DNA of 25,961 nt. Origin: an uncultured Alphaproteobacteria bacterium. Its GTDB lineage: Bacteria > Pseudomonadota > Alphaproteobacteria > Caulobacterales > Hyphomonadaceae. The DNA is taken from positions 1 through 25,961 of the forward strand of contig CAIKXW010000393.1 in assembly GCA_903831485.1 (NCBI GenBank), in the 5' to 3' direction. This document shows positions 15,521-22,947 of the stretch, one piece after another. Position 1 is the stretch's first letter; each line of letters begins with the position of its first letter. The notes beneath the pieces are model-generated. The model was not told where the DNA came from and did not search any database. It was given only the letters and a program-made list of their open reading frames with translations. The position numbers and the translations under genes were made by a program.

Positions 15521-16234
15521 TCAGCACGCCGCCCGCGTCCATTCCGGAATCGGAAATGACAGCCGCAGCGATTGGTTGACGAACATGTACGGCGCCACGA
15601 AATCATCCTGCGCGGATACATAGGCGATCGCGAATTCCGCCTGGAAGGGCTCGGGATCGACGATCTCGGCGTCGACAGACGCGGAGCCGCTTTTGGCGCC
15701 GAACGGCGCCTCCAGCACCTTGCGCGGACCGGCCTCCGTGAAGGTGTAGACCGCCAGCGTCCTTGCATCGCATTCCGCGCGCCGGTTCACATCGGTGAAA
15801 CCCGCATAAGACGGACGGCCGTCGCGCCCGCCGAATTGTGTGATCTCGATCGCGCGATTGAACTTCCCTGCGCCGCCGGATTTGTGGAAGTCGCGGTAAT
15901 CTGCCTGCAGCAGGAAGCCTGCTTCCATCCGCACGAGATAGAAGAGCGACAGGCTGCCCGCACACTCCGCGCATGCTTCGGCGTTGTCTGCGCCGGTCAG
16001 GAGCACGGCGCGCTCGCCCATGACGACGACGCCGAGATCCTCCACATTGTCAGGCACGCCGTCCGTGTAGACAGCGGTCATCAGGGCGGGAACATCCGCC
16101 TTCGTGATCTCGCCGATCGGCAATCGCGCAGGCTCGGGCGCCGCTGGCTCGGCAGTCACAGCCGGCGCGGGCGGCTCGGCGCCACAGCCGCTGAGCGCGG
16201 CCGTAATCGCAATGAACATGACGAATCTGCGCAT
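15521..16234 (-). CDS. Lipoprotein of unknown function
   Basis: The product has 237 residues. The signal peptide ends in the lipobox LSGC with Cys17 as the anchor, then a Pro/Ala/Glu-rich linker (residues 18-40). The ATG follows a very strong Shine-Dalgarno sequence (GGGAGGGGG). The folded part has a CAEC motif (in NAEACAECAGSLSLFY) and further cysteines at the NRRAECDART segment and as the last residue, so disulfides or metal binding are possible. I do not recognise the family and no enzymatic motif is visible. It converges on pckG across a terminator and stands 66 bp downstream of the haloacid dehalogenase gene, which could be in the same transcript. Confidence 0.8.
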   Translation of the reverse strand: MRRFVMFIAITAALSGCGAEPPAPAVTAEPAAPEPARLPIGEITKADVPALMTAVYTDGVPDNVEDLGVVVMGERAVLLTGADNAEACAECAGSLSLFYLVRMEAGFLLQADYRDFHKSGGAGKFNRAIEITQFGGRDGRPSYAGFTDVNRRAECDARTLAVYTFTEAGPRKVLEAPFGAKSGSASVDAEIVDPEPFQAEFAIAYVSAQDDFVAPYMFVNQSLRLSFPIPEWTRAAC

Positions 16235-16300
16235 GGCCCCCTCCCGCTGCGGAACTTCAAGTCTAGAGCGGTACGACAGGAAGTGGAAGCAAGCCTGCCG

Positions 16301-17017
16301 TTATGCCCCCATCACTTCCGCCAGCTCGGTGAAGCTGTGGACGATCACGTCATATGTCCCGGCCGCCGGCAGCGGTCTTTCCGTGCCGGGGCCCCATTCC
16401 AGCGGACGGTGGACATAGGCGGCCATCAGACCGCGTGACTTGGCGGCGTCGAGGTCGCCGGGGTGGCACGCGACCATCATCACCTGGCTGGGCGCGATGT
16501 CGAGGAAGCGCGAGGCGCTGTCATAGATCGCCGCGTCTGGCTTGTAGGTGCGCACGAGATCGGCGCCGAGGATGGTGTCCCACGGAATGCCGGCGCGCTT
16601 TGCCATCGACAGGACGAGCGCGATGTTGCCGTTCGAAAGCGCCACGACGGCGTGCCTCGCCTTGAGCAGGCCCATCCCTTCGATCGAATCCGGCCACGGA
16701 TCGAGGCGACGCCAGCCCATGGCGAGCCTGTGCTTCTCCGTCTCGTCGAGATCAGTGATCCCGTACTGCGCCAGCGCGACGTCCAGCGTTTCGCGATGCA
16801 GGGCGTCCATCGTCACATAGCTGCGCTCAGCCGATCGCACCGGCGCCATCGCCTGGAGGATCGGCCCGCGCCACGTGTTAGCGAAGGCGCCCCAGTCGAG
16901 CGCGTGTCCCTTCGGGCCGAGGATCGCCTCCGCCTCCCGGGCGATGCCGCTGCGCCAATCCACCACCGTGCCGAACACGTCGAACGTCAATGCGCGGATA
17001 TTCGTGAAGTCAGCCAT
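16301..17017 (-). CDS. Haloacid dehalogenase, type II (HAD superfamily)
   Basis: The product has 238 residues. HAD motif I is LTFDVFGTVVDW with the nucleophile Asp13; the FD.FGT..D pattern is that of L-2-haloacid dehalogenases. Motif II is ALSNGN, and motif III supplies the lysine of YKPDAAIYDSA, followed by a VMMVACHPGDLDAA segment. Such enzymes replace the halogen of 2-haloacids by hydroxyl, but many family members act on other or unknown substrates, so the name is family-level. The ATG at 17017 follows GAGGAAA. A longer reading frame upstream overlaps the YjbR gene. The start lies 8 nt inside the end of the YjbR/MmcQ gene, so the two are translationally coupled. Confidence 0.9.
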   Translation of the reverse strand: MADFTNIRALTFDVFGTVVDWRSGIAREAEAILGPKGHALDWGAFANTWRGPILQAMAPVRSAERSYVTMDALHRETLDVALAQYGITDLDETEKHRLAMGWRRLDPWPDSIEGMGLLKARHAVVALSNGNIALVLSMAKRAGIPWDTILGADLVRTYKPDAAIYDSASRFLDIAPSQVMMVACHPGDLDAAKSRGLMAAYVHRPLEWGPGTERPLPAAGTYDVIVHSFTELAEVMGA

Positions 17018-17390
17018 TGCGTGTTTCCTCGAGCCCCAGCTCCCTGCGCAGCTTGATGGATAGCGCAGAAACAATCATCTCGTATGACGCCCGGAGGTAG
17101 GATTTGACCTCACGCTTGGCGAGGCCGGGCGCGGCGTAGCTCTGTATCCATTTGAGCCCGCGCGAGGCCATGTAGGGGGCCGGCCTGCACCCCGGCGCTT
17201 CGCGCAGCACCTCCCACCCGATGTCGGACACCTTGAAGGTGATCTCGGGCGCGCGGCCCTTCTCGAACCATGCCATGGCGAAGACCTTGCCTCCCACCTT
17301 CCACACCTGCGCGCCGCCCCATTGCTCGACGAAGCTGGTCGCAGGCAACCGACCGCAGAACGTATTGAACTCAGCCCGACTCAACGGCAT
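17010..17390 (-). CDS. MmcQ/YjbR family protein
   Basis: The product has 126 residues and is a small protein of the MmcQ/YjbR family (CyaY-like fold, sometimes annotated as DNA-binding). Diagnostic parts are the FVEQWGGAQVWKVGGKVFAM segment with the Phe-Ala-Met strand, then the ITFKVSD strand, the PAPYMASRGLKWI segment and a C-terminal helical region with YEMIVSALSIKLRRELG. The ATG at 17390 follows GAGAGGGG. The family function is unsettled. It is the first gene of a minus-strand unit with the haloacid dehalogenase gene (8-nt overlap), and is divergent from the CoA-hydratase gene across about 158 bp, which must hold promoters for both directions. Confidence 0.9.
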   Translation of the reverse strand: MPLSRAEFNTFCGRLPATSFVEQWGGAQVWKVGGKVFAMAWFEKGRAPEITFKVSDIGWEVLREAPGCRPAPYMASRGLKWIQSYAAPGLAKREVKSYLRASYEMIVSALSIKLRRELGLEETRNG

Positions 17391-17548
17391 CGCGCCCCTC
17401 TCGGTCTACGCGCATAGCTGAGCCCGGCCGCACGCGCATGCAATGCCCTCGGCGACTTCGCCATGTCTGCAAATTGTCGATTTCGACTTTCGCTCGACCA
17501 TGGCCCGCGTCATAGTGATCGAAACTTGCGCCACTGGGTGGAGGACGC

Positions 17549-18400
17549 ATGGCCGACGGAGCCTGGCAGGATTGGGTGGGTCGCAGCCAGACGCTGCGCG
17601 ACACAGCCGGCGCCTTTCCGGCGCGTGCGCTGGCGCTGACGCTCAATCACGACAACGGACAGAAGCTGACCGAGGGCGATCCTGTTCCTGCGATCTGGAC
17701 GTGGATGAATTTCCTTCCGCTCTCGTTGATGTCGGAGGTTGGCTCGGACGGACATCCGCGGCGGGGCGGCTTCACGCCGCCGATCGACTTGCCGCGGCGG
17801 ATGTGGGCGGGCAGCCGGTGCACGTTCGAGGCGCCGGTGCGCATCGGCGACAGTGTCGAGCGCAGATCGACCATCACGAAGATCGCGGAGAAATCCGGCG
17901 CGGCCGGCCCGATGGTCCTGATGACCACGACGCACGAGGTGAGGGCCAACGGCGCTTTAGCCATGCGCGAGGAGCAGGACATCGCTTTCATCGCGATCCC
18001 GGAGCGCTTCACGCCGCCTGCCCCCACGCCGCTGCCGCCCTGCGAATGGCGCGAGAAGGTGACGGTCGATCCGGTGATGCTGTTCCGCTTTTCGGCGCTG
18101 ACATTCAATGGCCATCGCATCCACTATGACCTGTCCTACGCAACGGAGGTGGAGCGCTATCCGGGCCTCGTGGTGCACGGGCCGTTGCAGGCGATCATGC
18201 TGTACGATGCAGCGCTGCGGCACGCGCCGAAGGGGGCGCGGCCGGCGCAGTTCCAGTTTCGCGGGATGCGGCCGCTGTTCGACTTTGACGCGATCACGCT
18301 GAACGGCCGCGCCGGCGACAGCGGCGAGATGCATGTCTACACCGCCAATGGCGAGGACCTGGTCGGGATGCAGGCGCGCATCGGGTGGACGACCGACTGA
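17549..18400 (+). CDS. meh: Mesaconyl-C4-CoA hydratase-like double hot-dog protein
   Basis: The product has 283 residues and consists of two MaoC-like hot-dog domains. The N-terminal one (about 1-155) has the motif RMWAGSRCTFEAPVRIGDSV. The C-terminal one (about 170-283) holds the hydratase motif FSALTFNGHRIHYD at residues 181-194 (His189, His192, Asp194), followed by VVHGPLQAIM. This is the HTD2 / mesaconyl-C4-CoA hydratase type, which adds water to mesaconyl-C4-CoA to give (S)-citramalyl-CoA. The gene directly after it is a mesaconyl-CoA C1-C4 CoA transferase, which makes the substrate, and that context is what moves me from a generic MaoC dehydratase to this call. The ATG follows GTGGAGGAC. 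If the partner were something else, this would be only an enoyl-CoA hydratase-type enzyme. Confidence 0.8.
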   Translation: MADGAWQDWVGRSQTLRDTAGAFPARALALTLNHDNGQKLTEGDPVPAIWTWMNFLPLSLMSEVGSDGHPRRGGFTPPIDLPRRMWAGSRCTFEAPVRIGDSVERRSTITKIAEKSGAAGPMVLMTTTHEVRANGALAMREEQDIAFIAIPERFTPPAPTPLPPCEWREKVTVDPVMLFRFSALTFNGHRIHYDLSYATEVERYPGLVVHGPLQAIMLYDAALRHAPKGARPAQFQFRGMRPLFDFDAITLNGRAGDSGEMHVYTANGEDLVGMQARIGWTTD

Positions 18401-18463
18401 TGCAGGACAGGCTGTGCGCGTCCAGTCGCTGGACGATGACACACGGCGCAAGGGTGGGAAACG

Positions 18464-19678
18464 ATGGTCAAGATTCTCGAAGGTCTGCGCATCGTTGAGG
18501 GCTCAGCGTTCGTCGCGGCGCCGCTGGCGGGCATGACGCTGGCGCAGATGGGCGCAGACGTGATCCGCTTCGATCGCATTCGCGGGGGACTGGACTATGA
18601 GCGGTGGCCTGTCACCGACAAGGGGCGCAGCCTGTTCTGGGCGGGACTCAACAAGGGCAAGCGCAGTCTTGCCGTCGACATGGCGACGCCACGCGGACAG
18701 GAAGTGGTGACGCGGCTGATCTGCGCGCCGGGAGAACAGGCCGGGATCTTCCTCACCAACCTGCGCGTGCGCGGCTGGATGGATTATGACTCGCTGCGCA
18801 AGCATCGCGAGGACCTGATCATGATGTCGATCATGGGCGATCGCAGCGGCGGGCCGCAGGTGGACTACACGGTGAATCCTGCAGTCGGCTTTCCGAATGC
18901 GACGGGGCCGGAAGGGTCGACCGAGCCGACGGGACATGTGTTGCCGGCGTGGGACTGCATCACGGGGCAGCAGGCAGCGCTTGGGATTCTGGCGGCGGAG
19001 CGGCATCGGCGCCTGACCGGGCGCGGGCAGCTGGTGGAGCTGGCGCTGAAGGACATGGCGCTGGCGATGCTGGGCAATCTTGGCATCATCGGAGAGGTGA
19101 CCATCAACGGCCATGACCGGCCGAAGATGGGCAACTCGCTGTATGGCGCATATGCTCAGGATTTCGTCTGCAAGGGTGTCGGGCGGGTGATTGTGGTCGC
19201 CCTCACTTTGCGCCAGTGGGACAATCTGAAAGCCGCCACGCACACGCAGGCAGCGTTCGATGAGCTTGCGACGAAGCTTGGTGCGAATCTCAGCCTGGAG
19301 GGTGAGCGGTTCAAGCACCGGCACGCCATCACGGCGGTGCTCAAGCCCTTCTTCGACAACCGGCGCATCGAGGATTTCGCGCAGTCATTTGATTCACGCG
19401 GCGTGACATGGAGCCGCTACCGGTCGTTCAAGGAAGCGGTCGAACAGGACCCGGATATCTCGACGGACAATCCGATGTTTTCCATGCTCGAACATCCCGG
19501 CATCGGCTCCTACCTCACGCCGGGGAATCCGATCGCGTTCTCGGACGCGGAGCGCGTGGCGCCGACGCGCGGGCCGAGCCTGGGGGAGCACACCGATGAG
19601 CTGCTGGCGGAGATCGGGTTTTCTAACACCGAGGTCGCAGCGCTGCACGACGACAAGATTGTCGCCGGGCCGCGGTGA
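18464..19678 (+). CDS. mct: Mesaconyl-CoA C1-C4 CoA transferase (CaiB/BaiF family III)
   Basis: The product has 404 residues and is a family III CoA transferase. The N-terminal half contains GLRIVEGSAFVAAPLAGMTL, then RWPVTDKGRSLFWAGLNKGK, then LICAPGEQAGIFLTNL and VDYTVNPAVGFP. These stretches fit the mesaconyl-CoA C1-C4 CoA transferase of Chloroflexus as I remember it, far beyond the general family. The likely catalytic aspartate is Asp164 in PAWDCITGQ. The C-terminal part has STDNPMFSMLEHPGIGSYL and ends IVAGPR, also as in that enzyme. The reaction moves CoA within mesaconyl-CoA from C1 to C4 (intramolecular), hence the synonym 2-methylfumaryl-CoA isomerase. It begins 63 bp after the hydratase gene, on the same strand, with GGGTGGGA before the ATG. 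A palindromic repeat lies between its stop and the convergent receptor gene. Confidence 0.88.
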   Translation: MVKILEGLRIVEGSAFVAAPLAGMTLAQMGADVIRFDRIRGGLDYERWPVTDKGRSLFWAGLNKGKRSLAVDMATPRGQEVVTRLICAPGEQAGIFLTNLRVRGWMDYDSLRKHREDLIMMSIMGDRSGGPQVDYTVNPAVGFPNATGPEGSTEPTGHVLPAWDCITGQQAALGILAAERHRRLTGRGQLVELALKDMALAMLGNLGIIGEVTINGHDRPKMGNSLYGAYAQDFVCKGVGRVIVVALTLRQWDNLKAATHTQAAFDELATKLGANLSLEGERFKHRHAITAVLKPFFDNRRIEDFAQSFDSRGVTWSRYRSFKEAVEQDPDISTDNPMFSMLEHPGIGSYLTPGNPIAFSDAERVAPTRGPSLGEHTDELLAEIGFSNTEVAALHDDKIVAGPR

Positions 19679-19690
19679 TCGCTGAAGCAA

Positions 19691-19727
19691 GTCATTCCCG
19701 GGTCATGCCCAGGAACGACTCCCGCGA
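19691..19727. repeat. Palindromic intergenic repeat, family B, copy 2
   Basis: The segment GTCATTCCCGGGTCATGCCC, then AGGAACGACT, forms an imperfect hairpin: TTCC at 19695-19698 with GGAA at 19712-19715, and GGG at 19700-19702 with CCC at 19708-19710. Its GTCATTC-CGGG start matches the minus-strand reading of the repeat at 1401-1451. It separates the convergent CoA-transferase and receptor genes and could serve as a weak terminator. Confidence 0.55.
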
Positions 19728-19730
19728 TTG

Positions 19731-21809
19731 TCAGAAATCCGCGCGCAGGCCCACGCGGAAACCCCGGCCTGCCATCGGGGCGAGGTCCTTCAGCGGTGAG
19801 GCGTGGTGACGGATCTCCTCGTCGGTGAGGTTTGTGCCTTCGACGATGAGATCGACTTCCGGCATCAGATGCCATGTCGTGCGCAAGTCGATGGCGGTCC
19901 AGCCATTGGTGGGAAGTTCGCCTGCGGTGACACGGTCCTGATCGTCGGCCCAGCGCGCTTCAAGACGCGCTTTCACGAGAGAGGTCTCGGCTTCGACCCC
20001 GGCTGTCGCCGACATGGGTGGAATGCGCGGGAGGTTGCCGCCGGCGTCCAGCTTTGCGCGCACCACGTCCGCGCCGCCGTCAATGTGCCAGTGCACGCCG
20101 AAGGCTTCGCCGAGCTCGAGCGTCGCGCTGATCTCTGCGCCGGTGAAGTTTGCGTCGGCTTGCGCGGCGGCGAAGACCGGCAGGCCGTCCAGTTCTGCGC
20201 CTGTCGGCGCGAGATAGATGAAGCGCTCGAAGTCGAAGCGATAGAGGCTGCCGTCGATGCGCAGCGGTCCGGCCTCCCAGCGCGCGCTTGCCTCGAGGCT
20301 GACGCCGCGCTCGGTTTCGAGCGTGGCGTCGCCGACTTCGTACTGCTGCGTGGCGAGGTGTGGGCCGTCGGCAAAGAGTTCGACGTCGGTCGGCGCGCGC
20401 TCGGTGCGGCTGGCGGTGAGGCCCAGGAAGAGTTGCTCGGTTGCGTGGCCGTGCACGCCGAAGGATGCGTTGAGGGTGTCGAACGTCCGTTCGCCTGCGA
20501 CAGCGTTGTCGAGCTTCACCTCGTCAAGGCGCAGACCGCCTTCGAGGCCCCACTGGTCCTGCTCGAGTGTCTCGAACAGGAAGGCGCCGGTGGCTTCGGT
20601 GATTGTCGGCGTGACGAAGGCCTCATCGCCCACCGCGCGGAAATCGCGACGTGAGGACTGCAGGCCAATGCTTCCCTCCAGGCCCATGAATTCGGCGTGT
20701 TCGCCTTCCAGCCGCAGCTCGTAGCCTTCATTGGTGAAGACGGTGCCCGGAACGCCCGGGCCTTCGAACTCAGTGTGCTGGTAGTCGACGACCGAGGCGG
20801 CGCCGGTGATGCGCTTGAGCGGGCCCTGCGCGAAATTCCAGCCGCCTCGGAGGTCGACGCGCGTCTGTTCCATGTCGATGAAAGGCAGGTCGGGCGTGTC
20901 GCCGACTGCCGCAACACCGATCGCCAGCGTCCCCAGTTCAACCGGGGCCGCTTCTTCCTCATGGCCGCCGACGATGCCGTACTTCGATTCCAGCTGGCGC
21001 ACGGCGACGCCTACGAAGCCATCATCGCCCACGAGCGAAAGGCCGCCGCTGAGCGCCTGTGATTCGACACCGGAATTTTCCAGCGTGCCGGAGGATTCGT
21101 CGTGGACTTCGCCCTCGGCGGCTTCCTGCGCGCGGAGACGTGCGGATTCCGCGAAGCCGGGAATGTCGAGATTGTCGCTCTCGCGCCAGGTCGCGCTCAA
21201 CGTGCCGACCAGAGGGCCGCTGCTGCCCGTGGCGCGAGCGGCGAGCGTCTTGCCCTCGTCTGCGCTGGTGTAGCCGGCATAGCCCATGGCGCTCAGCGGA
21301 GCGTCGGGAAGTTGTTCGGCGATCAGGCCGTCGATCACGTTCACCACGCCGCCCGCAGCTCCGCCGCCATAGGCCAGAGTGGCCGGGCCGCGCAGGATTT
21401 CGATGCGCTCCGCGCCGAGCGGGTCGCCTGTCACGGCGTGGTCCGGGCTTGCAGCCGACGCATCGATCACGCCGATACCGTTGGTGAGCACCTGCACGCG
21501 CTCAGCGCCGAGGCCGCGAATGACCGGGCGGCTGGCGCCGGGGCCGAACGCGGTGGTTGAGACGCCCGGCAGTCCCTCGAGCGTGTCGCCCAGCCCGCCC
21601 GAGATGCGCTCGGCGATGTCGTCGCCGCTGAGCACGGTGGTGGAGGCGATCAACTCGTCGCCGGTCCGCGCGGGGCCGACGCCGGTGATGACGACCACGT
21701 CGCCCGGATCCTCGTGCTGCTCGGCCGGCGGCTGCGCCTGAGCCAGCGCCGCGGGCGCAGCAAGCGCCACGACCGCGGCGCCCAGGAGGAGGTGTCTGGA
21801 GGAACGCAT
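19731..21809 (-). CDS. TonB-dependent outer-membrane receptor, ZnuD-like (probable zinc uptake)
   Basis: The product has 692 residues. It has a signal peptide (residues 1-23, ending PAALAQA), a TonB-box-like segment (DVVVITG), a plug domain with LEGLPGVSTTAFGPGASRPV, IRGLGAERVQVLTNGI and RIEILRGPATLAYGGGAAGG, and then a 22-strand-type barrel. The barrel contains TASRTERAPTDVELFADGPH and ends with HHASPLKDLAPMAGRGFRVG and a terminal Phe, as outer-membrane proteins do. The ELFADGPHLAT stretch and the SPLKDLAPM.GR ending are those of ZnuD-type zinc receptors. Upstream lie two Zur-box-like operators, so zinc-repressed expression is expected. A long histidine-rich loop, common in some ZnuD proteins, is absent here. 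The ATG follows GGAG. Metal specificity is inferred. Confidence 0.88.
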   Translation of the reverse strand: MRSSRHLLLGAAVVALAAPAALAQAQPPAEQHEDPGDVVVITGVGPARTGDELIASTTVLSGDDIAERISGGLGDTLEGLPGVSTTAFGPGASRPVIRGLGAERVQVLTNGIGVIDASAASPDHAVTGDPLGAERIEILRGPATLAYGGGAAGGVVNVIDGLIAEQLPDAPLSAMGYAGYTSADEGKTLAARATGSSGPLVGTLSATWRESDNLDIPGFAESARLRAQEAAEGEVHDESSGTLENSGVESQALSGGLSLVGDDGFVGVAVRQLESKYGIVGGHEEEAAPVELGTLAIGVAAVGDTPDLPFIDMEQTRVDLRGGWNFAQGPLKRITGAASVVDYQHTEFEGPGVPGTVFTNEGYELRLEGEHAEFMGLEGSIGLQSSRRDFRAVGDEAFVTPTITEATGAFLFETLEQDQWGLEGGLRLDEVKLDNAVAGERTFDTLNASFGVHGHATEQLFLGLTASRTERAPTDVELFADGPHLATQQYEVGDATLETERGVSLEASARWEAGPLRIDGSLYRFDFERFIYLAPTGAELDGLPVFAAAQADANFTGAEISATLELGEAFGVHWHIDGGADVVRAKLDAGGNLPRIPPMSATAGVEAETSLVKARLEARWADDQDRVTAGELPTNGWTAIDLRTTWHLMPEVDLIVEGTNLTDEEIRHHASPLKDLAPMAGRGFRVGLRADF

Positions 21810-21823
21810 CAGGGAACTCCGTA

Positions 21824-21838
21824 TGTTACATCATAACA
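21824..21838 (-). promoter_or_regulatory. Zur-box-like operator 1
   Basis: The plus-strand sequence TGTTACATCATAACA is a perfect 5-bp inverted repeat (TGTTA/TAACA) with a 5-bp centre. It has the layout of the alphaproteobacterial zinc uptake regulator box TGTTATAATATAACA. It ends 15 bp before the receptor start codon. On the minus strand it includes TATGAT, a possible -10 element, so a bound repressor would block the promoter. Confidence 0.75.
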
Positions 21839-21841
21839 CTA

Positions 21842-21856
21842 TGATATACTATAACG
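21842..21856 (-). promoter_or_regulatory. Zur-box-like operator 2
   Basis: On the minus strand CGTTATAGTATATCA matches the consensus TGTTATAATATAACA at 12 of 15 positions. It is 3 bp from the first box, so the two repeats are spaced 18 bp centre to centre. Paired boxes suggest two dimers binding side by side on the receptor promoter. It is also about 100 bp upstream of the divergent phosphatidyltransferase gene. Confidence 0.6.
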
Positions 21857-21954
21857 CTGCGCAAGCGTGTTCTGGCAAGCCCGTCCGGCGACAGGCCCTG
21901 CCCATGGCGCAGGTTTGCCGCTAACTAGGCGCCGTCCCCGGAGCCCGCCCACGC

Positions 21955-22620
21955 ATGAAGCATCTGCCAAACGCGCTGACGCTGCTGCGGCTGGTGCTCG
22001 CGCCCGTGGTGGCGTGGTTTTTCCTCGAGGGAGTTGCGGCGGCGATGACCCCGGGCCAGGACGTCATTCGGCGGCTGGAGTTCGTTGTCTACAACCAGAC
22101 AGTTGCTGCGGCCCTCTTCATTGTAGCAGCGCTGACGGATCTGTTTGACGGCATGATCGCGCGAGCCTTCGACGCCCACTCGAAATTCGGAAGGCTCATC
22201 GACCCGATCGCAGACAAGGCGATTGTCGGTCTGCCGCTGATCGCGATTGTCGTTGCCATGTGGCTCGATCGTAGCTCGTTTTGGCCGATCGCCGCCTTCG
22301 CCACGGCGGTCATCGTCATCCGCGATGTTTCGATGACGCTGATCCGTTTGTCCTCGCCTGATGGCGAAGGCGCACCCGTTTCGTCTCTCGCCAAGATCAA
22401 GACGGCGCTTGAGCTGATCGTTGTCGGCTCGGCGCTGGGCGTGGGCGCGCTCGTCGCGCACCTGCAGGTTCAAGATAGCATCGGCGATACGGGCTTTGTG
22501 GTGATCTCGTCTTACGTGGAGGCGTTCGAATGGGTTTGGCTGCTCACACTAGTGATGACTGCGGCCCTCTCCGCGTGGACGGCATGGCAGTACCTGCGAC
22601 CAGCGAAAACCATTCCCTGA
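21955..22620 (+). CDS. CDP-alcohol phosphatidyltransferase family membrane protein
   Basis: The product has 221 residues and is an integral inner-membrane enzyme of phospholipid synthesis. The full family motif D-x2-DG-x2-AR-x8-G-x3-D-x3-D is present at residues 62-87: Asp62, Asp65-Gly66, Ala69-Arg70, Gly79, Asp83 and Asp87. Several hydrophobic segments flank it (about residues 8-24, 48-61, 88-102, 108-122, 145-160, 192-210). The N-terminus PNALTLLRLVLAPVVAWF is that of PgsA-type enzymes, which make phosphatidylglycerol phosphate from CDP-diacylglycerol and glycerol-3-phosphate. The exact acceptor alcohol cannot be fixed, and insertions near residues 24-47 and 180-190 differ from the standard PgsA. 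It is divergent from the receptor gene and ends at a strong terminator. Confidence 0.92.
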   Translation: MKHLPNALTLLRLVLAPVVAWFFLEGVAAAMTPGQDVIRRLEFVVYNQTVAAALFIVAALTDLFDGMIARAFDAHSKFGRLIDPIADKAIVGLPLIAIVVAMWLDRSSFWPIAAFATAVIVIRDVSMTLIRLSSPDGEGAPVSSLAKIKTALELIVVGSALGVGALVAHLQVQDSIGDTGFVVISSYVEAFEWVWLLTLVMTAALSAWTAWQYLRPAKTIP

Positions 22621-22628
22621 AACGCAGT

Positions 22629-22660
22629 GGCCGCGCCCGGGGGGAACGGGCGCGGCCTTT
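22629..22660 (+). terminator. Rho-independent terminator after the phosphatidyltransferase gene
   Basis: A perfect 11-bp stem, GGCCGCGCCCG at 22629-22639 with CGGGCGCGGCC at 22647-22657, with a 7-nt loop and a short TTT. It begins 9 bp after the stop codon. Confidence 0.88.
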
Positions 22661-22887
22661 GCGGGGTAAGTGCGCAGGAGGGGGACGTCGCAACACTTAC
22701 CATCTGCGGCGGATTCGGCAGGAGAAGCAGAATTGCCCGTCGCTCATGTGTTAGTAGAACAAAGGTCCATCAACAGAAGGTTAACGCCAACGCACTTTCT
22801 CGAAACGACTGTGACATTTGCTATCAGCATGTTTAATGGCTTCGCGGGCTGTGGGCGGTCCCCGGTTGTCGACATGGCTGACATGGA

Positions 22888-22915
22888 AAGGGCCCCGGCT
22901 TTCGCGGGGGCCCTT
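22888..22915 (-). terminator. Terminator downstream of the chemoreceptor gene
   Basis: AAGGGCCCC at 22888-22896 pairs with GGGGCCCTT at 22907-22915 around a 10-nt loop. On the minus strand the stem is followed by TTTCC. It lies about 30 bp past the stop of the chemoreceptor gene. Confidence 0.8.
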
Positions 22916-22947
22916 GAACTCTTCGGATCAGTCGGTAGCCGCGCAGA

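Larger units (their letters stand above)
22621..22947. other. Intergenic stretch with two terminators (327 bp)
   Basis: No supported gene. It holds a terminator for the phosphatidyltransferase gene at its left end and one for the chemoreceptor gene at its right end. The middle (about 22720-22840) is less GC-rich than the flanks. Short reading frames here have no credible ribosome binding site or product. Confidence 0.6.

Noticed and set aside
19803..20654. 283-codon plus-strand open frame
   Set aside because: Antisense to the receptor gene; composition is that of a shadow frame.
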